In this document: positions 18,875 to 29,161 of the stretch, in pieces | Numbering within the stretch: the first letter of the stretch is position 1 | How the letters are laid out: each line of letters opens with the position of its first letter | Assembly (NCBI GenBank): GCA_964481395.1 | Contig: CAYZYG010000011.1 | Span: 1-64,000, forward strand | Origin: JBFMFH01 sp964481395 | GTDB taxonomy: Bacteria > Acidobacteriota > Vicinamibacteria > Vicinamibacterales > JAKQTR01 | DNA length: 64,000 nucleotides | Reading direction: 5' to 3' | The notes under the pieces: generated by a model | The model's input: only the letters and a program-made list of their open reading frames with translations | What the model was told of the DNA's origin: nothing | The model's database searches: none | Made by a program: the position numbers and the translations under genes

Positions 18875-20991
18875 TCGGAGACCACCCGGGTATAGGGATC
18901 GATGCCGGGCTCGCTGGCCCACAGCCGGGCATACCGGGACCGGTTCGCGCCGGGAAGGCTGACGGCCACGCGCGGCTGAAGGATGCCGTACCCTTCGGTC
19001 ACGCGCTGCCGGCTCTCGTCGTAGCGCGCGCGGTTGAGCGGGTGCATCATGGCGCCGACGAGCTGCCGGGCCGCGTCCCGAGGCAATTGCGTGTCCGCGT
19101 CGAGGGTGATGACGTATTTCACGTGCTGGAGGATCCCGGCGTCCCCGACGACGCGCGAGAATGCGCCGTTGGCGCGGTCCCGGACGAGCGCATTCAGATC
19201 GCCGAGCTTCCCGCGCTTGCGCTCGTATCCCATCCAGACGCGCTCTTCCGGATTCCAGAGCCGCGGTCGGTGGAAGAGGAAGAACGGGCGCGCGTACCTG
19301 TCGCTGAGTTCGGTGATCCGCTGCGCGGCGAGATTGACGAGCGCCTCGTCCTCCGGAAGCACCTCCTGGCCTGCATCAGCCAGGTCGGTCAGAAGGCCGA
19401 AAGCCACATGGTCGTCCCGGTTGCCGAGGAACCGCACCTCCAGTGCTTCAACCAGGCGCTCGACGCCCTGCGCAGTCGTGATCAACGCTGGGACGACGAC
19501 CAGGGTCTGCGCGGCGGGGGGAATCCCTTCGGACAGATCCATCTTCGGCAGCGCGCGGGGCGTCGTCAGCCTGGACACCAGGACGTTCACGAGGGCGACA
19601 CCCACCTGGCTGGCCGCGAGCAGCAGAAGGGCCGCGACGAGGCCGAGGAACCAGCCCTCCGCGCCTTCCGCACGCATCTGCTGAGTCAAGACCGCAGCGG
19701 GCAGCACCGTGAGGATACTGATGCTCCCCAGATAGAGCGTCAGCGGGTGGCTGAGGCACGCGCGCCGCAGGGTCTCGACGGCGGAGAAGCGCGCGCCGGC
19801 CGCCCGCTCGAGCTGGGAGAGCCCTTTGTCCACGAGGTAGAACCCGATGTGCGTCGCCCTGGGATCGGGAGGCGCGGCCGCGGCAGTCGTGGCGGCGAGG
19901 CTGAGCGCGAGCCGGGCCACCTCGCCTTCGGTCCGGCCGCTGCACCGCGCTGTTGCCTCCACGACATGGCGGTACTGGTCTCGTGTGGCGAAGTCCATCA
20001 GCGGATACGCACCGGCCGGATCCTCCCGCAAGGTGCGTTCCACGCCGCTCTGCGCTTCGACGAAGTCACGCCAGTCGGCCGCTCCGAGAAACCTGAGGCT
20101 GCTGATGCTGTTGCTGATCGATACCTGGTCGGCTGCCTGATGCTGGTTCTCCGACTGCACCAGGTGCTCGATCGTCAAGCCGTCTTCGGACAGCCGCTGT
20201 TCGATCCACGTCAGCGGCAAGGCCAGCGCCGGGCTCTTGCCCTGCAGGCGGCGGGCAAACTCGGCGACGAACGACCCGACCATCGGCGGGTCCGACCGTG
20301 CCATGTCGGCGATCGTCAGGATGAGGCTCTTTGGGTCGGTCTCGGCGATCGCCGTCATCTGGTCAGCCCAGTGATCGGCACGGTTCCGGTCTTCGCGGTC
20401 GGCCCCGATGCGGGCCGCGACGCGCCGGAGGTTCTCGAGCAGGGCCAGCCGCAGCATGATCGGAATGGCCCACAACTCTCCGATGGTGAGCGGCGTCACC
20501 GCCTGGTAGGCCGAGACGAACCCGCCGAGACCGCCGCTGTCCAGGCGGCCATCCCCGTGGGAGATCGTCTCGAGGGCGAGGTCATAGACCCGCGGCAGCC
20601 TGGCCGACGGGCCGTCGGCGAGGATGGGCAGCTCGCGGCTGTACCCCACGGGCAGGTGCCGCCTGGCTGTGCGGATCTGTTCTTCGATCAGGTAGAAGTT
20701 GTCGAGCAGCCACTCCCCCGCCGGCGTGATGCGGCGGTCGTCGTTCACGGCTTCCGTCAGCAGAGTCCTGACGGCGACGAGGAGGGCCTCGTTCTCTGCC
20801 AGCCTCGACAACAGGTCGTCCGAGCCGCGCACCGCGCTCAGATGGTGGGCGCCGGCCAGGACGCGGCCGTGCTGCGCCATCTGTTCCCGGCTGAACAGCT
20901 CCGCGCGCAGCGGCAGCTCGGCGCCGGAGAAGACGGTGGAGAGCTTCTGACCGATCTTCACGCGGGCGGTGTCCTTCCTTCGGGCGCACAT
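18835..20991 (-). CDS. ndvB: Cyclic beta-1,2-glucan synthase, N-terminal part
   Basis: About 719 residues before the gap. Residues 1-400 form the N-terminal helical region seen in Cgs/NdvB proteins. Hydrophobic segments at about 420-500 (LYLGSISILTVLPAAVL, GLVAALLLLAASQVGVALV) are membrane spans. The GT84 domain then begins, with TLVVVPAL, a GNRDDHVAFGLLTDLAD stretch and the nucleotide-sugar metal motif in TLDADTQLPRD. ATG 20991 is the most upstream start; the GTG at about 20961 (VKIGQKLSTVF) is an alternative and neither has a strong ribosome site. The product should sit in the inner membrane and make periplasmic cyclic glucan for osmotic adaptation. It joins directly to 12201-18675. Confidence 0.88.
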
Positions 20992-21098
20992 CCGTCTGCG
21001 ACCGCCGTACGAGTGCAGGCACCTACAGCCAGACGTGACGCGGTAGACGCCTCATCGTGCCTGTCTCCGGTCTGAAGGAAGAACGGCTCCTGCGCCTT

Positions 21099-21791
21099 TC
21101 AGAACTTGAACTTGAACGCGGCCTTGTTGGCGGCCCTCGCCTTCGCGTGCCTGGCATCGTCGGCGTCTTCACGCAACTGCTGCTCCGCCGCCGCCCGTGC
21201 GGGCGCCTCGTCCCGCTCGATGACGATGGCCTTGCCGATCGCGTCGCGAGCCAGCGGCGCGATCCGCTTCGAAAACATGACGAACCCGAACGTGGACGGG
21301 TACGTCGTGTGAAACAGGTTGATTGAGACGCGGTCGTCTTCCCACCTCGCGAGGACCTGCTCCATGTCGGTCCAGCTCTGAGAGAGGCTGGAGTAGATGA
21401 TTTCAGACGCAGGTCTGGTCGCCGAGCCGTAGGCCGGCGAGATGGCGGCCACCAGGTCCGCTTCGGTCAGCCCCTCGACCCGCTCTTGGCGATAGATGAC
21501 GACGATCCTGAACAGTTCCCCGCCGTAGAAACCGAGCAGCACCGTCCGCACACTCTCAGCTTCCTCCGACGAGTACGGACGCCACTCGAGCTCCTGGATC
21601 AGGAGCGGGCGGGTGTGAACGACCTTCGCCTCGGTCTCCGGTACGCCGGCCGCGGCGGCGGCCTCGCTGACGGTCATCCCCAGCCGGAACTGGCGGTACA
21701 CGGACAGGTCCTGCGCCTGCAGGACCGTCGAGGACGCGACGACGAGCGCGCCCCCGAATACCAGGGCGCGCGTGGTGCTGGAGGATCGCAT
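21099..21791 (-). CDS. Secreted protein of unknown function (230 aa)
   Basis: 230 residues with a signal peptide (TRALVFGGALVVASSTVLQAQ, cleavage near residue 27). The mature part starts LSVYRQFRLGMTVSEAAAAAG, a layout like small periplasmic lipoprotein/OmlA-type repeats where a G-M-(T/S) loop precedes a short helix, but there is no lipobox. The C-terminal 50 residues are highly charged and Ala/Lys-rich, ending AAFKFKF. No catalytic motif is visible. A Crp-type palindrome lies 68-83 bases upstream of the start and GCGCTAAGGT at 21831-21840 could be a weak -10. I do not recognise a named family. Confidence 0.7.
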   Translation of the reverse strand: MRSSSTTRALVFGGALVVASSTVLQAQDLSVYRQFRLGMTVSEAAAAAGVPETEAKVVHTRPLLIQELEWRPYSSEEAESVRTVLLGFYGGELFRIVVIYRQERVEGLTEADLVAAISPAYGSATRPASEIIYSSLSQSWTDMEQVLARWEDDRVSINLFHTTYPSTFGFVMFSKRIAPLARDAIGKAIVIERDEAPARAAAEQQLREDADDARHAKARAANKAAFKFKF

Positions 21792-21858
21792 GTTCGGGCT
21801 CCGTGAGAATCACTGGTGGACAATGGCCCCACCTTAGCGCGGGTGAGCCGCCGGTGGC

Positions 21859-21879
21859 TGTTCACAAGTGCACAGACAC
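21859..21879 (+). promoter_or_regulatory. Crp/Fnr-type operator, site 2
   Basis: TGTTCACAAGTGCACAGACAC: core TGTTC-N6-GCACA (near-palindrome, 16 bases) plus the GACAC tail. It lies between the minus-strand secreted-protein gene (start 21791) and the radical-SAM relic on the plus strand, so either could be, or could have been, its target. Confidence 0.5.
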
Positions 21880-21984
21880 AGCAGGCGGGCTCGTGACGGG
21901 ATTCGGGCGGTACCCTGGTGCCGCGGCCGACCTTCAGGCACGCGTGTGCGGTGAACAGCCTCCCGTTGACGCCGCCGGCATGCT

Positions 21985-22390
21985 GTGGCCTATGCCTTCG
22001 GCGCCATCCAGACGACCCGCGGCTGCCCCCTGAACTGCACGTTGTGCCGTGTCACGGCCTTCAACGGCGCCTGCTACCGCCACCGCCCCATTCCCGATGT
22101 CGTGGCCGGGTTCCGGTCGATCCCCGAGAAACGGGTGCTGATCGTGGACGACAACCTGGTTGGCACCTACGCACGAGCGCATCGCGCGCGCCAAGAACCT
22201 CTTCCGCGCGCTGGCGGCCGCCAATCTCGGCAAGACGTGGATTGGGCAGGCCACGATCAACGTCGCCGACGATGAAGAGCTGCTGACGCTGGCGGCGCAG
22301 GCGGGATGCACCGGCGTCTTCATCGGTTCGAATCGCCGACGGCCGAGGGACTGATCGAGGTCGGCAAGCGGTTCCACCTGCCCAAAGGGC
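21985..22390 (+). pseudogene. Frameshifted radical-SAM protein relic
   Basis: The first frame gives AYAFGAIQTTRGCPLNCTLC, with the C-x3-C-x2-C cluster ligands of radical SAM enzymes in the context seen in B12-binding radical SAM proteins, then EKRVLIVDDNLVG. A shift near 22165 moves the homology to the next frame (HERIARAKNLFRALAAANLG, ATINVADDEELL), and a second shift near 22325 moves it again (ESPTAEGLIEVGKRFHLPK). The N-terminal cobalamin-binding domain and the C-terminal half are absent. At least two frameshifts plus truncation at both ends make it a pseudogene. It lies just downstream of Crp-type site 2. Confidence 0.82.
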
Positions 22391-22488
22391 GGTGTCTCGC
22401 GCCGGGACAACATGCCGGCCGCCTGTGCGCAGCCCCTATTCGGCTGATGACGGCCAAGCCAAGTTCGCGTCCGTTGCTGCGAAAGGCC

Positions 22489-23154
22489 TCAGTCGCGGAG
22501 CACGACGGTCAGCAACGAACTGTACACCGTGATGCCGAGGGGACCGACGTTGATGAACCCCAAACGCTCGAACTTCTTCAGGAAGGCATTGACGCGCGAC
22601 CGCGTCGTCCCGACCATGTCGGCGAGCGTCGCCTGCGAAATCTTTGGCAGGACCCGATCCGGCTTATCCTGCTTGCCGTAGCGGGCGAGCAGCAGGAGGG
22701 TACGGGCGAGCCGTTTCTCGCTCGAATTCAGAAGCTGATCGATCAGGTCCTCTTCGATGCGGATGTTGCGGCCCAGCATGTACGCGATGAAGCGATCCGA
22801 CAGCGCGTGTTCGGCGTGGAGCGCCCGAGTCATCTCGTCCTTGGCGATGACGAGTACCGTCGTCGGCGTCAGCGCCGTCGCGGTCGCCATCCGCACGGGT
22901 TGCCCGGCCATCCCGCCCTCGCCGCAGAAGTCGCCTGGCCCGAGCATGGCGACGACGGCCTGCCGGCCCGCGTTGGAGGCGACCGACAGTTGCACCCCTC
23001 CCTGCTGGATGTAGACCACGGTCTCGGCGGCATCCCCCTGCGAGAAGATCGTCTCCGAGCGCGAGTACTCGACGACCTGCCGCTCCGCACCAGCCGATTC
23101 GAGGAAGGCCTGTGCGTCGAAGGAGCTCTCGACGCCGATGCTCTTGGATCCCAT
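22489..23154 (-). CDS. Crp/Fnr family transcription regulator (copy 2)
   Basis: 221 residues from ATG 23154 (MGSKSIGVESSFDAQAFL); an upstream in-frame ATG at 23208 would add 18 unconserved residues. Sensor barrel: SETIFSQGDAAETVVYIQQG, GDFCGEGGMAGQPVRMATAT. HTH: MVGTTRSRVNAFLKKFERLG. It is a close paralogue of the protein at 10911-11561, sharing for instance EHALSDRFIAY and SSEKRLARTLLLLARYGK-type segments. Relative to E. coli CRP the Arg of the RE-T recognition triplet is kept but Glu becomes Ser and Thr becomes Arg, predicting an altered half-site. Crp-type site 3 lies about 126 bases upstream of the start, consistent with autoregulation or a divergent target. Confidence 0.92.
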   Translation of the reverse strand: MGSKSIGVESSFDAQAFLESAGAERQVVEYSRSETIFSQGDAAETVVYIQQGGVQLSVASNAGRQAVVAMLGPGDFCGEGGMAGQPVRMATATALTPTTVLVIAKDEMTRALHAEHALSDRFIAYMLGRNIRIEEDLIDQLLNSSEKRLARTLLLLARYGKQDKPDRVLPKISQATLADMVGTTRSRVNAFLKKFERLGFINVGPLGITVYSSLLTVVLRD

Positions 23155-23279
23155 GTCGCCAGCATGATTGCCCTTGGGCCGCGCCGCGCGATGTTCAGAA
23201 TGGAACACCCCGAAGCCAGGCCGCCGCCGTGGCGCACCCGTGCCCGCGGGACGGGCTCACGGGTCGCAGGCATACCCGG

Positions 23280-23300
23280 TGTTCACAAGAGCACAGACAC
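23280..23300 (+). promoter_or_regulatory. Crp/Fnr-type operator, site 3
   Basis: TGTTCACAAGAGCACAGACAC: core TGTTC-N6-GCACA with the GACAC tail. It is located upstream of the copy 2 regulator gene (minus strand) and of a weakly supported small frame on the plus strand (23351-23530). Confidence 0.5.
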
Positions 23301-23350
23301 ACCGGAATCCTCACGACCCCGATCGGGCGCTGAGGCCACCGGCGTCTTGA

Positions 23351-23530
23351 CGTCCGGATTGGCCTGCGGCCGGGCCAGGGCTTCCGGACCCGCTGAAGGG
23401 TGTTCCCCTTCATCTGAATCGGGACCGCCTCGATGTGCTCCTGGATGTCCGCCTCGGCGTGCTCGGTGTCATCGAGCCCATGGGCACGCTGGCCGTCAGG
23501 CTGGTGCTGGAGGTCGCCGGGCTGCGGTAG
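23351..23530 (+). other. Possible small coding remnant
   Basis: An open frame of about 59 codons between stops, ending at TAG 23528-23530. It contains VPLHLNRDRLDVLLDVRLG and then VLGVIEPMGTLAVRLVLEVAGLR, a regular alternating hydrophobic pattern expected of beta strands. There is no ATG start or ribosome site, so it may be a remnant or use a rare start. It lies 50 bases downstream of Crp-type site 3 in the direction of its tail. Confidence 0.25.
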
Positions 23531-23586
23531 GGCCGGGCGTCGGTCATGGCGTCCGGGCCGAGGGCCGGTGGGGACCTCCAGTCGAC

Positions 23587-23607
23587 TGTGCACAATTGAA
23601 CAGACGC
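23587..23607 (+). promoter_or_regulatory. Crp/Fnr-type operator, site 4
   Basis: TGTGCACAATTGAACAGACGC: core TGTGC-N6-GAACA with a GACGC tail. It lies 90-105 bases upstream of the lmo0937-type gene on the same strand, the clearest site-to-gene pairing of the four. Confidence 0.5.
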
Positions 23608-23691
23608 GGCGGGCGCTCGCGTTCAGGATGTCTCTGAGGCCTGTTGCCTCACTGGGGCACCGCCAGCGAGCGAAGCCCGAAGGGAGGGCGC

Positions 23692-23847
23692 GTGTTTACA
23701 GCGGTCATCACAATCCTCGTCTGCCTGTGGCTGATCGGAATGGTCACGTCGTACACGATGGGCGGGTTCATCCACGTTCTGGCGGTGGCAGCCTTGGTCG
23801 TGGTCATGACCAAGATGTTCCGCGATCGGAGGCCCTTCTCGCAGTAG
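23692..23847 (+). CDS. lmo0937-family small membrane protein
   Basis: 51 residues from GTG 23692, preceded by AAGGGAGGG. Two hydrophobic helices (ITILVCLWLIGMVTSYTMGG and IHVLAVAALVVVMTKMF) flank the family signature around TMGGFIH and end in a basic tail. The layout matches the lmo0937 family of about 50-residue membrane proteins, common in soil bacteria and usually associated with stress responses; molecular role unknown. The upstream Crp-type site 4 suggests Crp/Fnr control. Confidence 0.82.
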   Translation: MFTAVITILVCLWLIGMVTSYTMGGFIHVLAVAALVVVMTKMFRDRRPFSQ

Positions 23848-23967
23848 CCGTCAGCGGACCCGCCACGCCAACCGGTGGCCGGGGGAGGGCGATGGGCTGG
23901 CCGCAGAGGCGACAGGCCCCAGCCCAGGGTTCCCCCAATCTGACGCGCCAGCTCAGCCCCATCGGTG

Positions 23968-23973
23968 GATAAT
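23968..23973 (+). promoter_or_regulatory. GATAAT -10 box, leaderless start
   Basis: GATAAT (5 of 6 to consensus) ends 7 bases before ATG 23981, so transcription should begin at or next to the start codon. No ribosome site fits between them. Confidence 0.5.
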
Positions 23974-23980
23974 ACCGTCC

Positions 23981-25399
23981 ATGCCCACCGACGACCTCGG
24001 CACCCACCACAAAGCGCTTCACATCAACCTCGATGGCGGCCGCTACGGCACCTTCGCCGAAATCGGCGCGGGCCAGGAGGTGGCGCGCTGGTTCTTCCGC
24101 GTGGGCGGGGCCTCAGGCACGGTTTCAAAGACGATTTCCGCCTACGACATGACCGTGTCGGACGCCGTGTACGGGACGACGAATCGCTACGTGAGCCGCG
24201 AGCGGCTGCAGGCCATGCTCGACCACGAGTGGAAGCTGCTCCTGAGGCGGCTCGACGGCGAGCGGGGTGCACGCACCGCCTTCTTCGTGTTCGCCGACAC
24301 GATTGCCGCCCGCAGCTACTCCAGACCCGAGGACGGCCACGGGTGGCTGGGCATCCGCTTCCAGACGGCTCCGCGCGCGGAGCCGTCGGAGATCCTCATC
24401 CACGCCCGCATGTGGGACAAGGACAACGTCCAGCAGCAGGAAGCGCTCGGCATCGTCGGCGTGAACCTGACCTACGGCGCGTTCTTCCACCACCAGAACC
24501 CGGAAGACCTGCTCACGTCGTTGATGGACGACCTGACCCGCGACCGGATGGAAGTGGACATGGTCAAGTTCTCGGGGCCCGCCTTCGCGGGCGTGGACAA
24601 CCGGCTGATGAGCCTGCAGCTCGTCCAACACCGGCTCACGAACGCCGCGGTCTTCACGGCGGACGGGGAGGTCCGGGAACCGGCCGAGATCCTCCACAGA
24701 AAGCCCGTGCTCATCGAGCGCGGCAACTTCAGGCCGGTGACGAAGGTCACGCTGGACATGCTGGAGAACGCCCTGGCGCAGATGAAGCGGGACACCGATC
24801 TGGACGGCCAGGAGCCCATCGTCCTGACGGAAATGACGCTCAGGAACCTGATGACGCTCGGCGAGCAGATCGAACACAGCGACTTCCTGGCGCGCGTCGA
24901 TACCCTGGCGGCGCTCGGCAAGACGGTAATGGTCTCGAACTACTCCCGGTTCCACACGGTGACGTCGTACCTCCGGCGCTACACGCCCAATCAGGTCGTG
25001 ATGGTTCTCGGCGTCCCAACCCTGCGGCAGATCTTCGACGAGAAGTACTACCATGACGTCGAAGGCGGGGTGCTCGAGGCCATCGGGCGCCTGTTCAACG
25101 GCCGGGTGAAGCTCTATATCTACCCGTGGCGCGACGCGCGCACGGGTCATCTCGTCACGGCGGAGAACTTCGATCCGCCCCCGCACTGCCATCACCTGTA
25201 CGCGCACCTCCTCCACAACGGCTACATCGAGCCCGTGCGCGAGTTCAGCGAGGCCGGCCTGTCGCTGCTTCCGCGCGACATCCTCAGCGAACTGCAGGCA
25301 GGCGATCCGGCATGGGAGAACCTGGTGCCCCCGCAGGTGGTCGAGATGATCAAGGCGAGGGGGTACTTCGGCTACAGCGGACGCACGCCCACGGCGTGA
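23981..25399 (+). CDS. Conserved protein of unknown function (472 aa)
   Basis: 472 residues, soluble, no signal peptide or membrane segment. The N-terminus ALHINLDGGRYGTFAEIGAG, followed by EVARWFFRVGGASGTVSKTI, is a strongly patterned glycine-rich region; other marked blocks are YDMTVSDAVYG, NLTYGAFFHH and YPWRDARTGHLVT. Such sequences belong to a conserved bacterial family with inconsistent database names; I see no confirmed catalytic motif and do not assign a function. A -10 box lies 7 bases upstream of ATG, so the mRNA is probably leaderless. It precedes the isocitrate dehydrogenase gene by 273 bases on the same strand. Confidence 0.85.
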   Translation: MPTDDLGTHHKALHINLDGGRYGTFAEIGAGQEVARWFFRVGGASGTVSKTISAYDMTVSDAVYGTTNRYVSRERLQAMLDHEWKLLLRRLDGERGARTAFFVFADTIAARSYSRPEDGHGWLGIRFQTAPRAEPSEILIHARMWDKDNVQQQEALGIVGVNLTYGAFFHHQNPEDLLTSLMDDLTRDRMEVDMVKFSGPAFAGVDNRLMSLQLVQHRLTNAAVFTADGEVREPAEILHRKPVLIERGNFRPVTKVTLDMLENALAQMKRDTDLDGQEPIVLTEMTLRNLMTLGEQIEHSDFLARVDTLAALGKTVMVSNYSRFHTVTSYLRRYTPNQVVMVLGVPTLRQIFDEKYYHDVEGGVLEAIGRLFNGRVKLYIYPWRDARTGHLVTAENFDPPPHCHHLYAHLLHNGYIEPVREFSEAGLSLLPRDILSELQAGDPAWENLVPPQVVEMIKARGYFGYSGRTPTA

Positions 25400-25672
25400 C
25401 CTTCCCCAGGGGCATCCCGGAACGTCCGGCCACCGCTCGAGTCGCGGCTGAATCGCCTGGTGACCACCGCGAGACGTCCTTCTCCCAGTCCCGGTCCATG
25501 CCCTGCTCGCGGACGGTCCCCGGTGGTATGCTTGGATCCCGGATCGGTTGTTCGGCTTCGACTGCCTGCCCAGTCAGTCCCGGGGCCCCCCAGACGGCAG
25601 CGAGAACGCACCCGCCATCGAATGCCACGAGTGCGCGCGGTTTCGAGCGCGTCGGGGCTCAAAGGAGCACGT

Positions 25673-27904
<2,232 letters not shown>

Positions 27905-27922
27905 ACACCAGCGAGGCTCCAC

Positions 27923-27956
27923 GCCCCGGGGCGTTCGCCCCGGGGCTTCCCTTCTC
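27923..27956 (+). terminator. Rho-independent terminator after icd
   Basis: A perfect 10-bp stem GCCCCGGGGC with loop GTTC (27923-27946), followed by TTCCCTTCTC, lies 19 bases past the icd stop. It is a strong GC stem with a pyrimidine-rich tail. Confidence 0.75.
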
Positions 27957-28036
27957 GCCGCGGGCCACGAGCCTCTGCCTCCGGAGCCGAAGGCCGCAAC
28001 CCGCACCCCCTCCCGACCGTCGCCGCCGAGCCCCGC

Positions 28037-28065
28037 TTGACAGATGCCGACACCCCCCGTAGTGT
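28037..28065 (+). promoter_or_regulatory. Sigma70-type promoter upstream of the SDR gene
   Basis: TTGACA at 28037-28042, then 17 bases, then TAGTGT at 28060-28065. The -35 is perfect and the -10 weak. It would transcribe through a palindromic repeat into the SDR/methyltransferase/SPT genes, giving a leader of about 200 bases. Confidence 0.4.
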
Positions 28066-28133
28066 GCGCGAGACGAGGCGTGCGGGCGGATGCATCGCCG
28101 GCGGCCGGAATGGGCAAGACGGTGACTCTTGGA

Positions 28134-28246
28134 CGTCATTCCCGCGACAGTGGGAATCCAGGACTGGATTCCGGGCTCCCCTTCGCCCCTCGGCTTGGCT
28201 CTGGGCAGCCCTGAGCTTCGTCGAAGGGCGCGGCCCGGGAATGACG
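28134..28246. repeat. 113-bp palindromic repeat with 11-bp terminal inverted repeats
   Basis: CGTCATTCCCG at 28134-28144 and its exact complement CGGGAATGACG at 28236-28246 bound the element. Inside are GGAATCCAG/CTGGATTCC (9-bp inverted repeat, 28153-28172) and CCCTGAGCTTCGTCGAAGGG. This is the widespread CGTCATTCCCGCG-type dispersed repeat; no coding capacity. It lies in the leader of the SDR gene. The remaining bases of 27957-28274 show nothing else. Confidence 0.7.
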
Positions 28247-28274
28247 ATTCTGGCGGCTTCCCGAACGACGTGCC

Positions 28275-29108
28275 ATGGACCAGCCTGAGCACCAGCGAAC
28301 CGTACTCATCACCGGGGCCGGGAGCGGCATCGGCCGGGCTGTCGCGGAACGCCTCGCCCGCGCCGGGTTCCGTGTCGTCGGCACGACGCGTGACGCGGCG
28401 CGCGCAGCGTCACTGGAGGAGGCCGCCCGGGCCGCCGACTGGTCCGCGCGATACCTGCCGCTCGAACTGACGTCGCCCGCGAGCATCAACGCGCTCGCGG
28501 ACACCGTCGCCGCAGACGGTGGAGTCGACGTGTTGATCCTCAGTGCCGGCTCCGGGGTATTCGGCGCGGTCGAACACGTCGCAACCGACCTCGTCGTCTG
28601 GCAGTTCGCCGTCAACGTGCTCGGCCCTCTCGAACTGACGAGGCTGCTGCTGCCGGGGCTTCGCGCGCGACGGGGCCGCGTCATTTGGGTTGGATCGCTG
28701 GCCGGCCGAATCAGCCTGCCCTTCCAAGCCCACTACTCGGCGACCAAGGCCGCGGTGGCCTCTGTGAGCGATGCGCTGCGCATGGAACTGCGGCCGCACG
28801 GCGTCGAGGTCACCTGCATCGAACCGGGCGACTTCGCCACCGGGTTCACGGCGGCGCGGACCATCGTGGCTCCGCCGGGGTCCGTCTACCGCGCCGCGCA
28901 GGAGCGGTGCCTGAAGGCCGTGGTGGCTCAGGAGCAGTCGGGCCCGGGACCCGAGTGGGTGGCCAGGATCGTCGAGAATGTCTGCCGTCAGGCGCGGCCG
29001 CCCGCCAGGCGGCCGGTTGGCCCCCTCGCGCGCACGACGTGTCTCATCTTGCGCCTCGTGCCCGACCGCGTGCGGGAGTTCATCGTCCGATCCCATTACG
29101 CGCAGTAG
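28275..29108 (+). CDS. SDR family oxidoreductase, possible 3-ketosphinganine reductase
   Basis: 277 residues. Rossmann motif TGAGSGIG at about 13-20, catalytic Ser in WVGSLAGR, and the YSATK active-site Tyr/Lys. After VTCIEPGDFATGF the C-terminal extension is basic and Arg-rich. Classical SDRs reduce ketones with NAD(P)H. Because the SPT-like gene lies in the same run of plus-strand genes, the best guess is reduction of the 3-keto sphinganine product or a later ceramide intermediate; this is inference from context and other SDR substrates are possible. No strong ribosome site precedes ATG 28275. The methyltransferase gene follows after 53 bases. Confidence 0.85.
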   Translation: MDQPEHQRTVLITGAGSGIGRAVAERLARAGFRVVGTTRDAARAASLEEAARAADWSARYLPLELTSPASINALADTVAADGGVDVLILSAGSGVFGAVEHVATDLVVWQFAVNVLGPLELTRLLLPGLRARRGRVIWVGSLAGRISLPFQAHYSATKAAVASVSDALRMELRPHGVEVTCIEPGDFATGFTAARTIVAPPGSVYRAAQERCLKAVVAQEQSGPGPEWVARIVENVCRQARPPARRPVGPLARTTCLILRLVPDRVREFIVRSHYAQ

Positions 29109-29161
29109 TGCGGCACGTTTGCCGTTGGCAGCACGTGGGCGTGGGGAGCGCCCGGCACCAG

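Noticed and set aside
23195..23593. A 132-codon minus-strand frame overlapping the start of the copy 2 Crp/Fnr gene region
   Set aside because: No start signal or family resemblance; it crosses the promoter region of the regulator and two Crp-type sites.
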